A stretch of 64,000 bases of DNA from Terriglobales bacterium (lineage in GTDB: Bacteria > Acidobacteriota > Terriglobia > Terriglobales > Acidobacteriaceae). Location of the stretch: positions 62,001-126,000 of the forward strand of contig DATMXP010000009.1 of the NCBI GenBank assembly GCA_035561515.1, given 5' to 3'. This document shows positions 7,831 through 16,542 of this stretch, piece by piece; position 1 is the stretch's first letter; every line of letters starts with the position of its first letter. The notes beneath the pieces are model-generated. The model ran no database searches. It saw only the letters and a list, made by a program, of their open reading frames with translations, and was not told the origin of the DNA. The translations under genes were made by a program, and so were the position numbers.

Positions 7831-10113
7831 ATGGAAACGGAGACTTCCAACATAACCAGCCTGACTCCGCTGAACCGTGAGTCAACTCTATCAGCAGGCG
7901 CTCATTCGTACCGTTACGCCGCCGCCGTCGCGCCCGGAAACTTGCCGGCCAATGATAACGGACTGCTCCAGTATTGGCCTACGTTAAGAAAGCACCGCTG
8001 GACGATTTTGGCAACCATCATTGTCGTCGTAACGATTGCGACAATCGTAACGCTCCGCACCACGCCTGTCTATGAGGCCGCCGGAAGGATTGCCATCGGT
8101 CACGAGAACAATGACGTCCTGGGCTTTAAGAGCACGGCGGAAGGACTCACCAGCGATTCCTACGATTACGACTACACCATGCTGGACACGCAGATAAGGA
8201 TTCTGCAGAGTGACGCCATTGCGCTTGCGACCGCGAAGGCGCTGCAACTGGACAAGGATCCTACTTTCAATCGAAACGCCGCCGGGAGCGAGGTTTTGTC
8301 ATATTCTCCCGGAGTCGAGCCGTCTCTGGAAGCAGCGATGATGGGATTCGTGCAGGGTGGGCTGCGGCTGTCCATTGTTCCAAAAACAAGAATCATCGAA
8401 ATCAGATTTGCGAACCCCAATCCGCAGATGGCTGCGAAAGTCGTAAATACGCTGGTTAATGTTTATATCGAGCAGAACTTCAAAACGAAGTTCGAATCGG
8501 CGATGCAAACTTCGGACTGGCTGTCGAAGCAGCTTTCCGACCTGCAACTCAAAGTAGAAGTTTCGCAGGAAAAATTGGTTCGCTATCAGCGAGAGCACGG
8601 GATTCTGGGTATCGACGAAAAACAGAATATCGTTACGGCGAAGCTAGACGAGCTCAACAAGGAATTGACGGCAGCTGAGGCGGACCGCATACAGAAAGAA
8701 GCCCGTTATCGACTGGCAGTTTCCGGAAGCCCGGAACTGATCAGCGGCAGCGACACCACGACGCTGTTGGGTCGGCTGCGGCAACAGGAAGCAGATCTGC
8801 GTACTCAGATCGCACAGGCCGAAGTCCAGTTGGGCCCCGCGCATCCGCGGATTCGCGAACTTAACAACCAGTTGCAGCAGGTTCAGAATAACCTGCACTC
8901 GGAAATCGAGAAGCTCGCTGGCCGAATCAAGACCGACTACCAAACAGCCGCGCAACGCGAAACTCTTCTTGGCGGAGCCCTGGAAAGCCAAAAGCAGCAG
9001 GCCAACAAGCTGAACGAGAGCGCGATCGAATATTCATTATTGAAACGAGACGTCGATACAAACCGCCAATTGTACGAAGGGCTCTTGCAGAAATTAAAAG
9101 AAGCGAGCGTTTCAGCCGGCCTGCGGTCGTCCAATATTCGCGTCGTTGATGTAGCAAGAGTTCCGCTTGCGCCCTCCAAGCCGGATAAGCGCCGCAACAT
9201 CATGCTGGCGTTTGCGATGGGACTCGTAGGTGGTGTGGTACTGGCATTCGTGCTTGAGGCAGTGGACAACACGGTTCGTACACCGGAGCAAGCGCAGGCG
9301 ATTACGACGTTGCCTGCATTGGGAATTATCCCGTCCAACGACAACGCCATGCCGCGTACAAGACGTCAGAAGGCACTGGCCGAGAGTGCCAACGCCAAGG
9401 AAGGCGTGGAAGTTGTCGCCTACCGCCGCCCGAAGTCGGATGTTTCGGAATCGTACCGTGCATTGCGGACGGCCATCCTGCTGTCTTCGACCGGCGCGGC
9501 ACCCAAGGTGATGCTCGTAACAAGCGCGCTGCCGCAGGAAGGGAAGACCACCACGAGCATCAACACGGCCGTGGTGCTCGCGCAAAAAGGCGCGCGCGTA
9601 CTTCTGGTCGATGCGGATTTGCGTCGTCCCAGCGTGCACAAGGCTTTCAACATCAAGCCGAGCACGGGACTGAGCACGATTCTGACCGGCAGCAGCAGGT
9701 TTGAGAACACCGTTGCGCAAGTGCCGCAGCTTCCAAACCTCTTTCTTCTTCCCGCGGGACCGCCTCCGCCGCACCCGGCAGAGTTGCTGGGATCCAACCT
9801 GATGAAACAGTGCATCGAGCAATGGCGTGAGCACTATGACCACATCATTTTCGATACGCCGCCGGCTCTTTCGGTGACCGACTCGATTCTGTTGTCAGTG
9901 GACATGGACGCCGTGGTGCTGGTGGTCCGCTCCGGGAGCACGACGAAGGCGGCGCTGCGCCGCACTCGGGAATTACTCGCGCAGGTGAATGCCAACGTTC
10001 TTGGCGTGGTGGTAAATGCCGTAGATGTCGACTCGCCGGACTACTACCACCATTACTACTACGGCTCAAAGTACGGCGGATATGGCCGTTACAGCGAAGA
10101 CACGCACGCCTAG
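7831..10113 (+). CDS. Wzc-type polysaccharide co-polymerase and tyrosine autokinase
   Basis: Inner-membrane protein of 760 residues that couples glycan chain-length control to tyrosine phosphorylation. It has an N-terminal Wzz domain with a first TM near residues 55-75 and a long periplasmic coiled coil (about 230-420). The GNVR-like stretch SLLKRDVDTNRQLYEGLLQ and a second TM near 460-480 follow. The cytoplasmic BY-kinase has Walker A in TSALPQEGKTTTS (about 565-577), Walker A' LLVDADLRRP and Walker B FDTPPALSV. The C-terminus has eight tyrosines within an 18-residue stretch (DYYHHYYYGSKYGGYGRY), the expected autophosphorylation cluster. The ATG at 7831 is preferred over an in-frame TTG at 7804. 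First gene of the rightward operon. Confidence 0.93.
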   Translation: METETSNITSLTPLNRESTLSAGAHSYRYAAAVAPGNLPANDNGLLQYWPTLRKHRWTILATIIVVVTIATIVTLRTTPVYEAAGRIAIGHENNDVLGFKSTAEGLTSDSYDYDYTMLDTQIRILQSDAIALATAKALQLDKDPTFNRNAAGSEVLSYSPGVEPSLEAAMMGFVQGGLRLSIVPKTRIIEIRFANPNPQMAAKVVNTLVNVYIEQNFKTKFESAMQTSDWLSKQLSDLQLKVEVSQEKLVRYQREHGILGIDEKQNIVTAKLDELNKELTAAEADRIQKEARYRLAVSGSPELISGSDTTTLLGRLRQQEADLRTQIAQAEVQLGPAHPRIRELNNQLQQVQNNLHSEIEKLAGRIKTDYQTAAQRETLLGGALESQKQQANKLNESAIEYSLLKRDVDTNRQLYEGLLQKLKEASVSAGLRSSNIRVVDVARVPLAPSKPDKRRNIMLAFAMGLVGGVVLAFVLEAVDNTVRTPEQAQAITTLPALGIIPSNDNAMPRTRRQKALAESANAKEGVEVVAYRRPKSDVSESYRALRTAILLSSTGAAPKVMLVTSALPQEGKTTTSINTAVVLAQKGARVLLVDADLRRPSVHKAFNIKPSTGLSTILTGSSRFENTVAQVPQLPNLFLLPAGPPPPHPAELLGSNLMKQCIEQWREHYDHIIFDTPPALSVTDSILLSVDMDAVVLVVRSGSTTKAALRRTRELLAQVNANVLGVVVNAVDVDSPDYYHHYYYGSKYGGYGRYSEDTHA

Positions 10114-10146
10114 GCAGGCAGAAACTGCAAGCCAGGTACTTGAAAC

Positions 10147-11391
10147 ATGCGGATCTATTTTCCGAGTCCTTTCCGCAAGGCTGCCTTCGTTGGCAGTTGT
10201 GCATTCCTGTCGCTGGTAATGGTACTACTGAGTTTCCGCGAAGCAGCAGCGTGGTATGTGTCGCGGGATGGCTCAGTCAAAGGCTACCGCAAAGCAGTTC
10301 GCCTGACTTCTTATGACGCCAAATATCATTACTTCCTGGGCGAACTTTCCCTGCACGAAGATCCTGCCGCTGCGAAAGCTCACCTACAGCGAACGCTCCA
10401 ACTGGACTCAGGTTCTGCCGAGGCGTGGCTTGCAATTGCGGACGCGGAAGCACGCCTTCACAACCCAACCGCACAAAATGCGGCGATTCTAGCCGCACTC
10501 TCCAACGCGCCGAGAGACATCCGGGTTCAGTGGCAAGCCGCGAATCTTTTTCTCGTGCAGGGCGAATTGTTAAAGGCCCTTCCGCTGATGCGAGAGATTG
10601 TTGCGAATGATCCTGATCGTCGCGAGTCGGTTCTTGCGCTGATGTACAGGTTGTTCGACGGCAATGTCGATTCGATGATGGAGGGTATCCCCGCGACAGC
10701 GAAGTCCCAGTTGTACCTTATGGAGTGGTTGATTGGTCGGGATCATGCCGCTCTCGCGGACCAGGTGTGGCCGTCCGTAATGGGTTCGAGGGAGAAGCTT
10801 CTCTGGCAGGACACGAGATTCTACGTTGACAGCCTGATTGCCCGGAGAGATATCGCGAAAGCACGAGAAGTTTGGACTGTTGTGGGGCGTGCGGATCCCT
10901 CGGTTTCAGCAAAGGTGGAACCAGGGAACCTCCTGGTAAATGGAGACTTCGAAAGCAATCTGCTGAATGCCGGATTCGATTGGAGAGTCAACAATCAAAC
11001 TGGAATCAACATCGCAGTCGACACTTCAGCCTTTCACGGCGGGACTCGGTCTATTGCGATACAACTCGATGCCGGTTCCTTTGCGGATGCCGGCCTATAT
11101 CAGCTAGTCCCTGTGAAGCCTGACACGAAATACGTGCTGCGTGGGTTCTGGCACGGCGAGGAACTGGAAAGTGCGAACGGTCTGAGGTTTGCCGCCATAG
11201 ATGATGATTCCTCAACCACTCTGGCACTGTCCGATGGAGCCTTGGGAAGTTTTCCGTGGAGAGAGGCATCGGTCGAATTCACGACCGGGCCGAAGACTCA
11301 ACTCGTACGCATTACGCTCGTGAGATCACCGGAAACAGGGCGGATCCGCGGCACGCTTTGGATTGACGAGGTGAGGCTGGAGAGCCGATGA
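10147..11391 (+). CDS. TPR protein with C-terminal carbohydrate-binding-like domain (EPS operon)
   Basis: Protein of 414 residues with one N-terminal membrane anchor (about 14-34), so mostly periplasmic. Residues about 40-230 form helical TPR-like repeats, for example YHYFLGELSLHEDPAAAKAH. The C-terminal part (about 258-410) begins NLLVNGDFESNLLNAGFDW, a start seen in CBM-like beta-sandwich domains of EPS loci. It lies 33 bp after wzc and overlaps the next gene by 4 bp. Likely an assembly or scaffold factor of polysaccharide export. No enzymatic motif is visible. Confidence 0.75.
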   Translation: MRIYFPSPFRKAAFVGSCAFLSLVMVLLSFREAAAWYVSRDGSVKGYRKAVRLTSYDAKYHYFLGELSLHEDPAAAKAHLQRTLQLDSGSAEAWLAIADAEARLHNPTAQNAAILAALSNAPRDIRVQWQAANLFLVQGELLKALPLMREIVANDPDRRESVLALMYRLFDGNVDSMMEGIPATAKSQLYLMEWLIGRDHAALADQVWPSVMGSREKLLWQDTRFYVDSLIARRDIAKAREVWTVVGRADPSVSAKVEPGNLLVNGDFESNLLNAGFDWRVNNQTGINIAVDTSAFHGGTRSIAIQLDAGSFADAGLYQLVPVKPDTKYVLRGFWHGEELESANGLRFAAIDDDSSTTLALSDGALGSFPWREASVEFTTGPKTQLVRITLVRSPETGRIRGTLWIDEVRLESR

Positions 11392-12725
11392 AACAGAAAC
11401 CCGCCATCCTCGACATGCCATCGCCGAATTTCGTATCGCCGACTACGGTAGCCGAAGCGCCAGGATGGATGCGATCTGCGCAAATGACCGGTCTGCTGGC
11501 GCTGCTCATGTTCGCTCCGCTTGCTTTTGGAAGTACCGAACCGTGGTCTCAATTTCTTTTGCGAGCAGGTGCGGCGCTGCTGGTTCTGCTCTGGGCAGTG
11601 GACAAGACATTCAGCAGTGTAGAAATCAAGTTAAATTTAGTTTGGGTCCCGCTACCTGGTTTTGCGTGCCTGGCAGTTTGGCAGATTGTGGGAAGTGGTT
11701 CGGTTTTTAGGGGCGCCAGCATATCGGAATTCCTGAATCTTTATGCGTATGGAGCCGCGATGCTGGTCGCGGCGGGTCTGTTCGTGCGGCGCCGCAACCT
11801 GCACCAGGCACTTACGGTCCTCGCTGTCTTTGGGTTCGTTTTGGCTACAGCTTCAATACTTCTGGCTTTCGAGGGAAGCGGAAAGATCTACGGTTTGCGC
11901 ACGGTTACCGCGAAGTCAGCCGCCATTTACGGTCCTTATGCAAACCACAACCACTATGCGGGATTGATGGAGATGTTGACTCCGGTAACGGCAGCCGTCG
12001 CCGTACTCGCTACCGGACCCCGGAGATGGATACTCGGTTTTGCGAGCGTCATCATGGCTGTGAGCGTAGCGTTCTCCGGGTCGCGCGGGGGAATGATTGG
12101 TCTCGCTGCAGGGGGCTTGTTCATATCGATTTTTCTATTCCGGGATCACAATCGCAAGCGAGGGCTGTTCGTCATCGGCGTAGCGACAGCCATCGTGGTT
12201 GCCATGGTAATGATGCTGGGGACGGATTCAATCTTTAAGCGTTTCTCCGAAAAACCGGATGCGTACAGGATCGCAATCTATAAGGATTCGCTGCACATGT
12301 TCACGGACAAGCCTGTTGCCGGTTTCGGACTGGGAACCTTCGAGAGCGCGTATCCGCGTTACCAGAGCTTCTGGACTGACTTGCGAGTCAATCACGCTCA
12401 CAATGATTACCTCGAGCTGCTCGTCGAAACGGGTTTCGTCGGATTTGGACTTGCAACGTGGTTCCTGGTGATCGTTTTTCAGAACGGAATAAGGAAGATC
12501 CGGGAACGCCACGATATCGAAGGACGTGTACTGACGCTGGGCATGATGACGGGCATCATTTGCCTGCTGGTGCACAGCTTGATGGATTTCAATCTTCATA
12601 TCCCTGCCAACGCTCTGCTCTTCTTCGTACTCTGTGGCGCTATAGCCACGCCGTTCAAGCACAAGATTCGGCCTCTGGACGAAGTCGAATGGATGGAAAA
12701 CGACGCATTACCGGAGACACTGTGA
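11388..12725 (+). CDS. O-antigen ligase/polymerase family membrane protein
   Basis: Polytopic inner-membrane protein of 445 residues with about ten hydrophobic segments. The conserved O-antigen ligase region includes YANHNHYAGLMEML, GSRGGMIGLAAGG and a periplasmic loop ending HAHNDYLELLVETGFVG, where the HxHNxYL pattern is typical of the Wzy_C family. It probably transfers or polymerises the glycan made by this locus. Its start overlaps the TPR gene by 4 bp. Its stop overlaps the GTG of the PqqD-like gene by 4 bp, tying the polysaccharide operon to the peptide-modification genes. Confidence 0.88.
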   Translation: MKQKPAILDMPSPNFVSPTTVAEAPGWMRSAQMTGLLALLMFAPLAFGSTEPWSQFLLRAGAALLVLLWAVDKTFSSVEIKLNLVWVPLPGFACLAVWQIVGSGSVFRGASISEFLNLYAYGAAMLVAAGLFVRRRNLHQALTVLAVFGFVLATASILLAFEGSGKIYGLRTVTAKSAAIYGPYANHNHYAGLMEMLTPVTAAVAVLATGPRRWILGFASVIMAVSVAFSGSRGGMIGLAAGGLFISIFLFRDHNRKRGLFVIGVATAIVVAMVMMLGTDSIFKRFSEKPDAYRIAIYKDSLHMFTDKPVAGFGLGTFESAYPRYQSFWTDLRVNHAHNDYLELLVETGFVGFGLATWFLVIVFQNGIRKIRERHDIEGRVLTLGMMTGIICLLVHSLMDFNLHIPANALLFFVLCGAIATPFKHKIRPLDEVEWMENDALPETL

Positions 12726-13024
12726 GCTATCAGACTGTTAGCGACAATATGCTCGTGTGTGCGGTTCGCGATCAGGTGTCCTGTACTGTGCAAGGCGAGG
12801 CCGTCATCCTGCACTTGGATGACGGCGTGTACTACGGTCTCAATCCGGTAGGTACATTTATATGGAACCGCCTTAAGGCGCCGCAACGAGTTGGGGATCT
12901 CGCTGCTATAGTCGCGGCAGAATTTGATGTATCACTTGAACAGTGTGCGGCCGACATACATGATTTGCTTGTTGATCTCCTTAAGAACGGATTAATCGAG
13001 GTGGTAACTGAACCCACTGCTTAA
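12722..13024 (+). CDS. PqqD-like RiPP recognition element (lasso B1-type)
   Basis: Small cytoplasmic protein of 100 residues with the PqqD fold, a winged helix that binds RiPP leader peptides. Family features are the beta-hairpin ILHLDDGVYYGLNPVGTFIW and the C-terminal helices ending LLVDLLKNGLIEV. In split lasso systems this protein (B1) presents the leader to the B2 protease. It starts with GTG at 12722, overlapping the previous stop (GTGA). The alternative is a chaperone of the HprK-related EPS system, which also uses a PqqD homologue. The next gene encodes a B2-type protease, which favours the lasso reading. Confidence 0.85.
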   Translation: MSYQTVSDNMLVCAVRDQVSCTVQGEAVILHLDDGVYYGLNPVGTFIWNRLKAPQRVGDLAAIVAAEFDVSLEQCAADIHDLLVDLLKNGLIEVVTEPTA

Positions 13025-13034
13025 GTTCAACGCT

Positions 13035-13424
13035 TTGCCGGCAGCAAGCAAGCTGTTGGTGCTTCGCGCATCCAGGAGTGTTGTTTACGCGTGGTTATGC
13101 GTAAGGGTGCTCCCATACGCGGTGCTAAAGTCGAACTTGAGAGGCAGAGTGTACAGCCAACCGAAGAACTCTTCGGTGGAAGAGCTGAAGTGGGCGATTG
13201 AAGCAGTTTCACGGCGTGTTCCCGGTTGTAACTGCCTCGTTCAGGGCCTTGCGGGAGCGCGACTCCTTCGGAGCTACGGGCATCCGGCCGAGTTGAAGAT
13301 AGGCGTTAGCCGGTTTGATGGCTCGTTTGACGCGCATGCCTGGGTGGAACTCGACGAACGGGTCGTGCTGGGCGGGTCCGACAGTGCGCGGAACTTTCAG
13401 CCACTGCCTTTGCGAGAGAGCTGA
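13035..13424 (+). CDS. Lasso peptide B2-type transglutaminase-like leader peptidase
   Basis: Cysteine protease-like protein of 129 residues of the Transglut_core3 family, which removes the leader peptide in lasso biosynthesis. The catalytic Cys67 lies in CNCLVQGLAGARLLRSYG, followed by HPAELKIGVSRFDGSFDAHA with His101 and a nearby Asp107 in WVELDERVVLGG. Length and motif order fit the stand-alone B2 family. The start is probably TTG at 13035; an in-frame stop at 13005 limits any extension, and no clear ribosome-binding site is seen, which suggests coupling to the PqqD gene 10 bp upstream. The next gene begins directly after its stop. Confidence 0.85.
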   Translation: MPAASKLLVLRASRSVVYAWLCVRVLPYAVLKSNLRGRVYSQPKNSSVEELKWAIEAVSRRVPGCNCLVQGLAGARLLRSYGHPAELKIGVSRFDGSFDAHAWVELDERVVLGGSDSARNFQPLPLRES

Positions 13425-14564
13425 GTGCCTGCGCAATCGAGCGTCTCGTCCGACAACGTCTTTTCTGCGCTCGTCAACGCTACTGCGAACTGGACTCCCA
13501 TCAACCCTTCTCTATTTGAAGCCATTGATTGGCAATTGTTTCTGAGGGATGCGCACCACCATCGCGTTCATCCGATTGCATTCAGACGCGTGTTGGAGAG
13601 CAAAGTTGGCGAGAGTCTCGAAACTTCCGTTCAAGTGAGCTTACGTGAATGCTCGCAAGCCCCAACGGTCCGCAGTTTTCCGCTTGTGCAGGAACTGGTC
13701 CGAATACTGAAAGAAACCCGCAACCGCCACCTCGACGTGATTCCGTATAAAGGTCCCGTTCTGGCGCAGCAGTACTGGGGCGATTTTTCACTGCGCGAAT
13801 GCTCGGATTTAGATCTCTTGGTCAGTTGTCGGGAGGTGGAGGCGGCAGGCCATGTCCTCGATGAATTGGGGTATCGACGAGTGACGCGAATTCCGCAGCA
13901 TCTTCGTCCAGCACTGCTGAGGAACGCGTCGGAGGAACAGTTCTTTCATCCGGAGTTGAAGATTCTGGTGGAACTGCAGTGGTCTCCTGCGCCAAGGGTA
14001 CTTGGTGTTGATTACGCTTCGGAGGAGATCTGGGTCCGGAAAAGACAAATGACCTTCGCCAATCTCCAGGTAACGGTTCCTTCTGCTGAAGACATGCTCG
14101 TTCTCTTAGCGATCCATGGCTGGAAGCACAACTGGTCTCGCTTGCTATGGGTTGGCGACATCGCTCAAGTGTTACATGAAGGATTAAATCTGGACGAAGC
14201 TTTAGCAATCGCCAGGAAGAATGGCGTTACAAAGATCGTGAAGTTTGCAGTGCTGCTGGCCGCACGTGTGTTTGGAGTCGAGACCGATGCGGTTCCAGAA
14301 AGAGCTGCCGTGGAGAAGGAGATTGCTCTCGCACTGCAGCGACTGTCTCGGGCAGAATCCTGCAGCTATTTCGGCTGGCATCGCTCGATGTTGGCGGTAC
14401 GCGATCGCAATGTTGATCGCCTTCGGCAATTGACGCGCTTCGCATTCACTCCTGGTATCGGTGAATATACGGCGGTAGAACTTCCGCCGTGGGCCTCGGC
14501 GGGATACCGCCTGCTGCGAGTGGCGCGCGTCTTACGATTGGTGCCCGGAAAAACTCGCGAGTAG
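13425..14564 (+). CDS. Nucleotidyltransferase family protein (PF14907-like)
   Basis: Protein of 379 residues resembling the nucleotidyltransferase family often found in lasso peptide and EPS gene clusters. The active-site region is PYKGPVLAQQYWGDFSLREC followed by SDLDLLV, giving the metal-binding Asp128 and Asp130. It starts with GTG at 13425, immediately after the B2 stop TGA. The substrate is unknown. In this context it may modify the peptide or supply an activated intermediate. Its 3' end overlaps the convergent methyltransferase gene by 33 bp. Confidence 0.8.
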   Translation: MPAQSSVSSDNVFSALVNATANWTPINPSLFEAIDWQLFLRDAHHHRVHPIAFRRVLESKVGESLETSVQVSLRECSQAPTVRSFPLVQELVRILKETRNRHLDVIPYKGPVLAQQYWGDFSLRECSDLDLLVSCREVEAAGHVLDELGYRRVTRIPQHLRPALLRNASEEQFFHPELKILVELQWSPAPRVLGVDYASEEIWVRKRQMTFANLQVTVPSAEDMLVLLAIHGWKHNWSRLLWVGDIAQVLHEGLNLDEALAIARKNGVTKIVKFAVLLAARVFGVETDAVPERAAVEKEIALALQRLSRAESCSYFGWHRSMLAVRDRNVDRLRQLTRFAFTPGIGEYTAVELPPWASAGYRLLRVARVLRLVPGKTRE

Positions 14565-15521
14565 CCCTTGCCTGTTTCGGAGTTCGTTCAACTTTTCCAA
14601 CGACAGATGTTGTGCCCCAAGCGAAGATTGATCGAACATTCTGATTATCGCCTCGTGGCGCAAGATCTTCGTCTCCCATCGCCAGAATGGTCGTTCTCCA
14701 AGTTGCTTCACCGTTATGGAGGTGCGGACCAGGTCACCTTTCTGTAGCGACACTGCTTCGGGCCACGGTAGCAAGCCTTGGCCGTAAACCGTATCGTTCC
14801 CGGGCCTGGTACTGAATCCGATCCCGGGTGAAGTCTCGGTGTCAAACCACAAGAGAACCCCATCGCCCTGACCATCGACGACCACTTCGAATTCCAAGAT
14901 TTGCCGGCAGTCGCAGGTCTCGATCGTGGAGTAGTCGATCCGGCAGAACTCATGCACATTGCTGATCAACTGCTCAGGTGCGACTTGCATTTTCCATGGT
15001 TCGCTGCACGCTGCATGTAGCGCCGACGAGAAGTCGAACCCCGTCGAATTGTACCCCTGCAAGAGTTTGCCACGGTGATCTTTGCCGTCCACGATGGCTG
15101 CAAAGACGCGGTCCGAGTGGGGGATCACTACTCCACCGGGTTTGAGGAAGCGCCTCCTTGCATCTGCTAAAACACGAAAATGGTCAGAGTAAAACGGAAG
15201 CACGCCGCGCAGGTCGGAAACGATAACGTCAGCCTGCTGAGGCAGGTTTATCTCCGTAGAGTTCTTCTGAAAGAACTCGATGCGCTCTTCAAAACCGTTG
15301 GCAACCGCACATTCACGGGCGATGTTGATTACATCGTCGAGTTCGATGGCAAAGACGCGCTCTGCGCCAAGCTGGCATGCGATGAAGCTGAAGATTCCTT
15401 GTCCGGCGCCGAGATCCACAACTACTGATCCCGGCATGACATGCCGTTCCAGCGCACGTCGATAAGCCGCCATACGAAGCTTATCTGCCATCATGGCGCC
15501 GTAGCTGAAGACGTTATACAC
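14532..15521 (-). CDS. PRMT-like SAM-dependent methyltransferase, putative peptide-tailoring enzyme
   Basis: Class I methyltransferase of 329 residues with the layout of protein arginine methyltransferases. SAM motif I is VVDLGAGQGIFSFIA (about 33-47), the ribose-binding acid is in ERVFAIELDD, and motif III is in RRFLKPGGVVIPHSD. The post-II segment reads VSDLRGVLPFYSDHF where PRMTs have the double-E loop beginning SE(W/L). A C-terminal beta-rich domain follows. Its start overlaps the kinase-like gene by 8 bp. Being downstream of a lasso-type precursor suggests peptide methylation, which is inference. The core has no Arg, so Arg methylation of the core is excluded; Asn, Lys or carboxylate are alternatives. 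Confidence 0.7.
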   Translation of the reverse strand: MYNVFSYGAMMADKLRMAAYRRALERHVMPGSVVVDLGAGQGIFSFIACQLGAERVFAIELDDVINIARECAVANGFEERIEFFQKNSTEINLPQQADVIVSDLRGVLPFYSDHFRVLADARRRFLKPGGVVIPHSDRVFAAIVDGKDHRGKLLQGYNSTGFDFSSALHAACSEPWKMQVAPEQLISNVHEFCRIDYSTIETCDCRQILEFEVVVDGQGDGVLLWFDTETSPGIGFSTRPGNDTVYGQGLLPWPEAVSLQKGDLVRTSITVKQLGERPFWRWETKILRHEAIIRMFDQSSLGAQHLSLEKLNELRNRQGLLASFSGHQS

Positions 15522-16542
15522 GGGTATTTGAAATCACTTCGAGAAAGTGTTGTTCCATTTCATCACAAGCTTGCGGCAACAGGTGCAAGCCCTGTGTTAC
15601 ACGAACTCGGAACACAGGTATCGTATGCACTAGTCCTGAGAGGAACTGTAGTTCCTCGGCTCTCATTCGCCGGTCGAGAAGATAGTTCGCGTACGTGTTT
15701 GCGACAAGATCTATGAGAGCCTCGCGCGCACTCAGTTCTTCGATCGATATGCTTCCGCCTTCTGACCGGCCGGATAAGACGTAGATACATCCGATCGATG
15801 GACGACCTTCAATCAGTCTACGATCTGTGGTATCGACTGCAAGGAATCGTTTGTCCCAGTTGGGAGTAAGGAGTTCAAGTGCCTCGGCGTTTCCGCAAAG
15901 AGCTGCGGTGGAGTCAGGCCACAGCCTTACACGCGGATACGCTGCACAAGCCGTATATTGCCCCGCATTCTGAAAAAGGGGGAGAACGTCATCACCAGAA
16001 ACGCGATGTCCCCGCAACGACATCGCGGCACAGAGCGAAGACTTGCCAGCCCCTGCTGTCCCGGTAAACACAGCCAATCTGTCTCTGATCTCGGCTGCCG
16101 CCGCATGCAGGCAAGTTGTTCCGCGAAGGCGCAGTACAAGCCCGATCACCGGACCGAGTAAGTATGTAGCCGCATCTTCGAGCGTCAACGACGGTGGCCA
16201 GTTCGCCCATGCCATGCTGCCGTCGTCACGCACCACGAATTCGCTCTGGTCCCGGTAACGCAAGCGATAGTAACGACCGCCGGCTGATCGAGTTACTTGC
16301 AGGTTCGGCTCAGAACCGTGATCTTTCTCACCTAGCGGAAGCAGCACCTCGTCCCTTTCGGCAATAGGAACTCCTTTCCGAAAGACGACGTCAGTGGGAC
16401 CACACGATTCGGCCGCTTGGAGACCTGGAACTGAAAAGTCGGAAGCTAAACGGATGCCGAAGCCAGAGTAGGTAAATCCGTCTGAAATGGGCCGGGCGCA
16501 TTCAGAGGCTGCGGCGCAGGTCAGATTGCCGTTAGAAGCCAC
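15514..16542 (-). CDS. HPr kinase-like protein (HprK-related, putative peptide kinase)
   Basis: Protein of about 342 residues. The N-terminal domain starts FTYSGFGIRLASDFSVPGL and resembles the beta domain before HprK-like kinases. The kinase domain has a P-loop GTAGAGKSSL (about 161-170) preceded by HAAAAEIRDRLAVFT. The Asp pair in SGDDVLPL occupies the position of the HPr kinase catalytic loop. Homologues in lasso clusters (the paeninodin kinase) phosphorylate the peptide; relatives also occur in EPS loci. GTG at 16540-16542 is chosen because longer versions would run through the precursor gene in another frame. It overlaps the precursor 3' end by 11 bp. Confidence 0.78.
   Translation of the reverse strand: MASNGNLTCAAASECARPISDGFTYSGFGIRLASDFSVPGLQAAESCGPTDVVFRKGVPIAERDEVLLPLGEKDHGSEPNLQVTRSAGGRYYRLRYRDQSEFVVRDDGSMAWANWPPSLTLEDAATYLLGPVIGLVLRLRGTTCLHAAAAEIRDRLAVFTGTAGAGKSSLCAAMSLRGHRVSGDDVLPLFQNAGQYTACAAYPRVRLWPDSTAALCGNAEALELLTPNWDKRFLAVDTTDRRLIEGRPSIGCIYVLSGRSEGGSISIEELSAREALIDLVANTYANYLLDRRMRAEELQFLSGLVHTIPVFRVRVTQGLHLLPQACDEMEQHFLEVISNTRV

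Noticed and set aside
12458..12721. N-terminal extension of the PqqD-like frame inside the O-antigen ligase gene
   Set aside because: The extension is out of frame with a well-conserved gene and has no PqqD similarity; the GTG at 12722 gives the normal family length.
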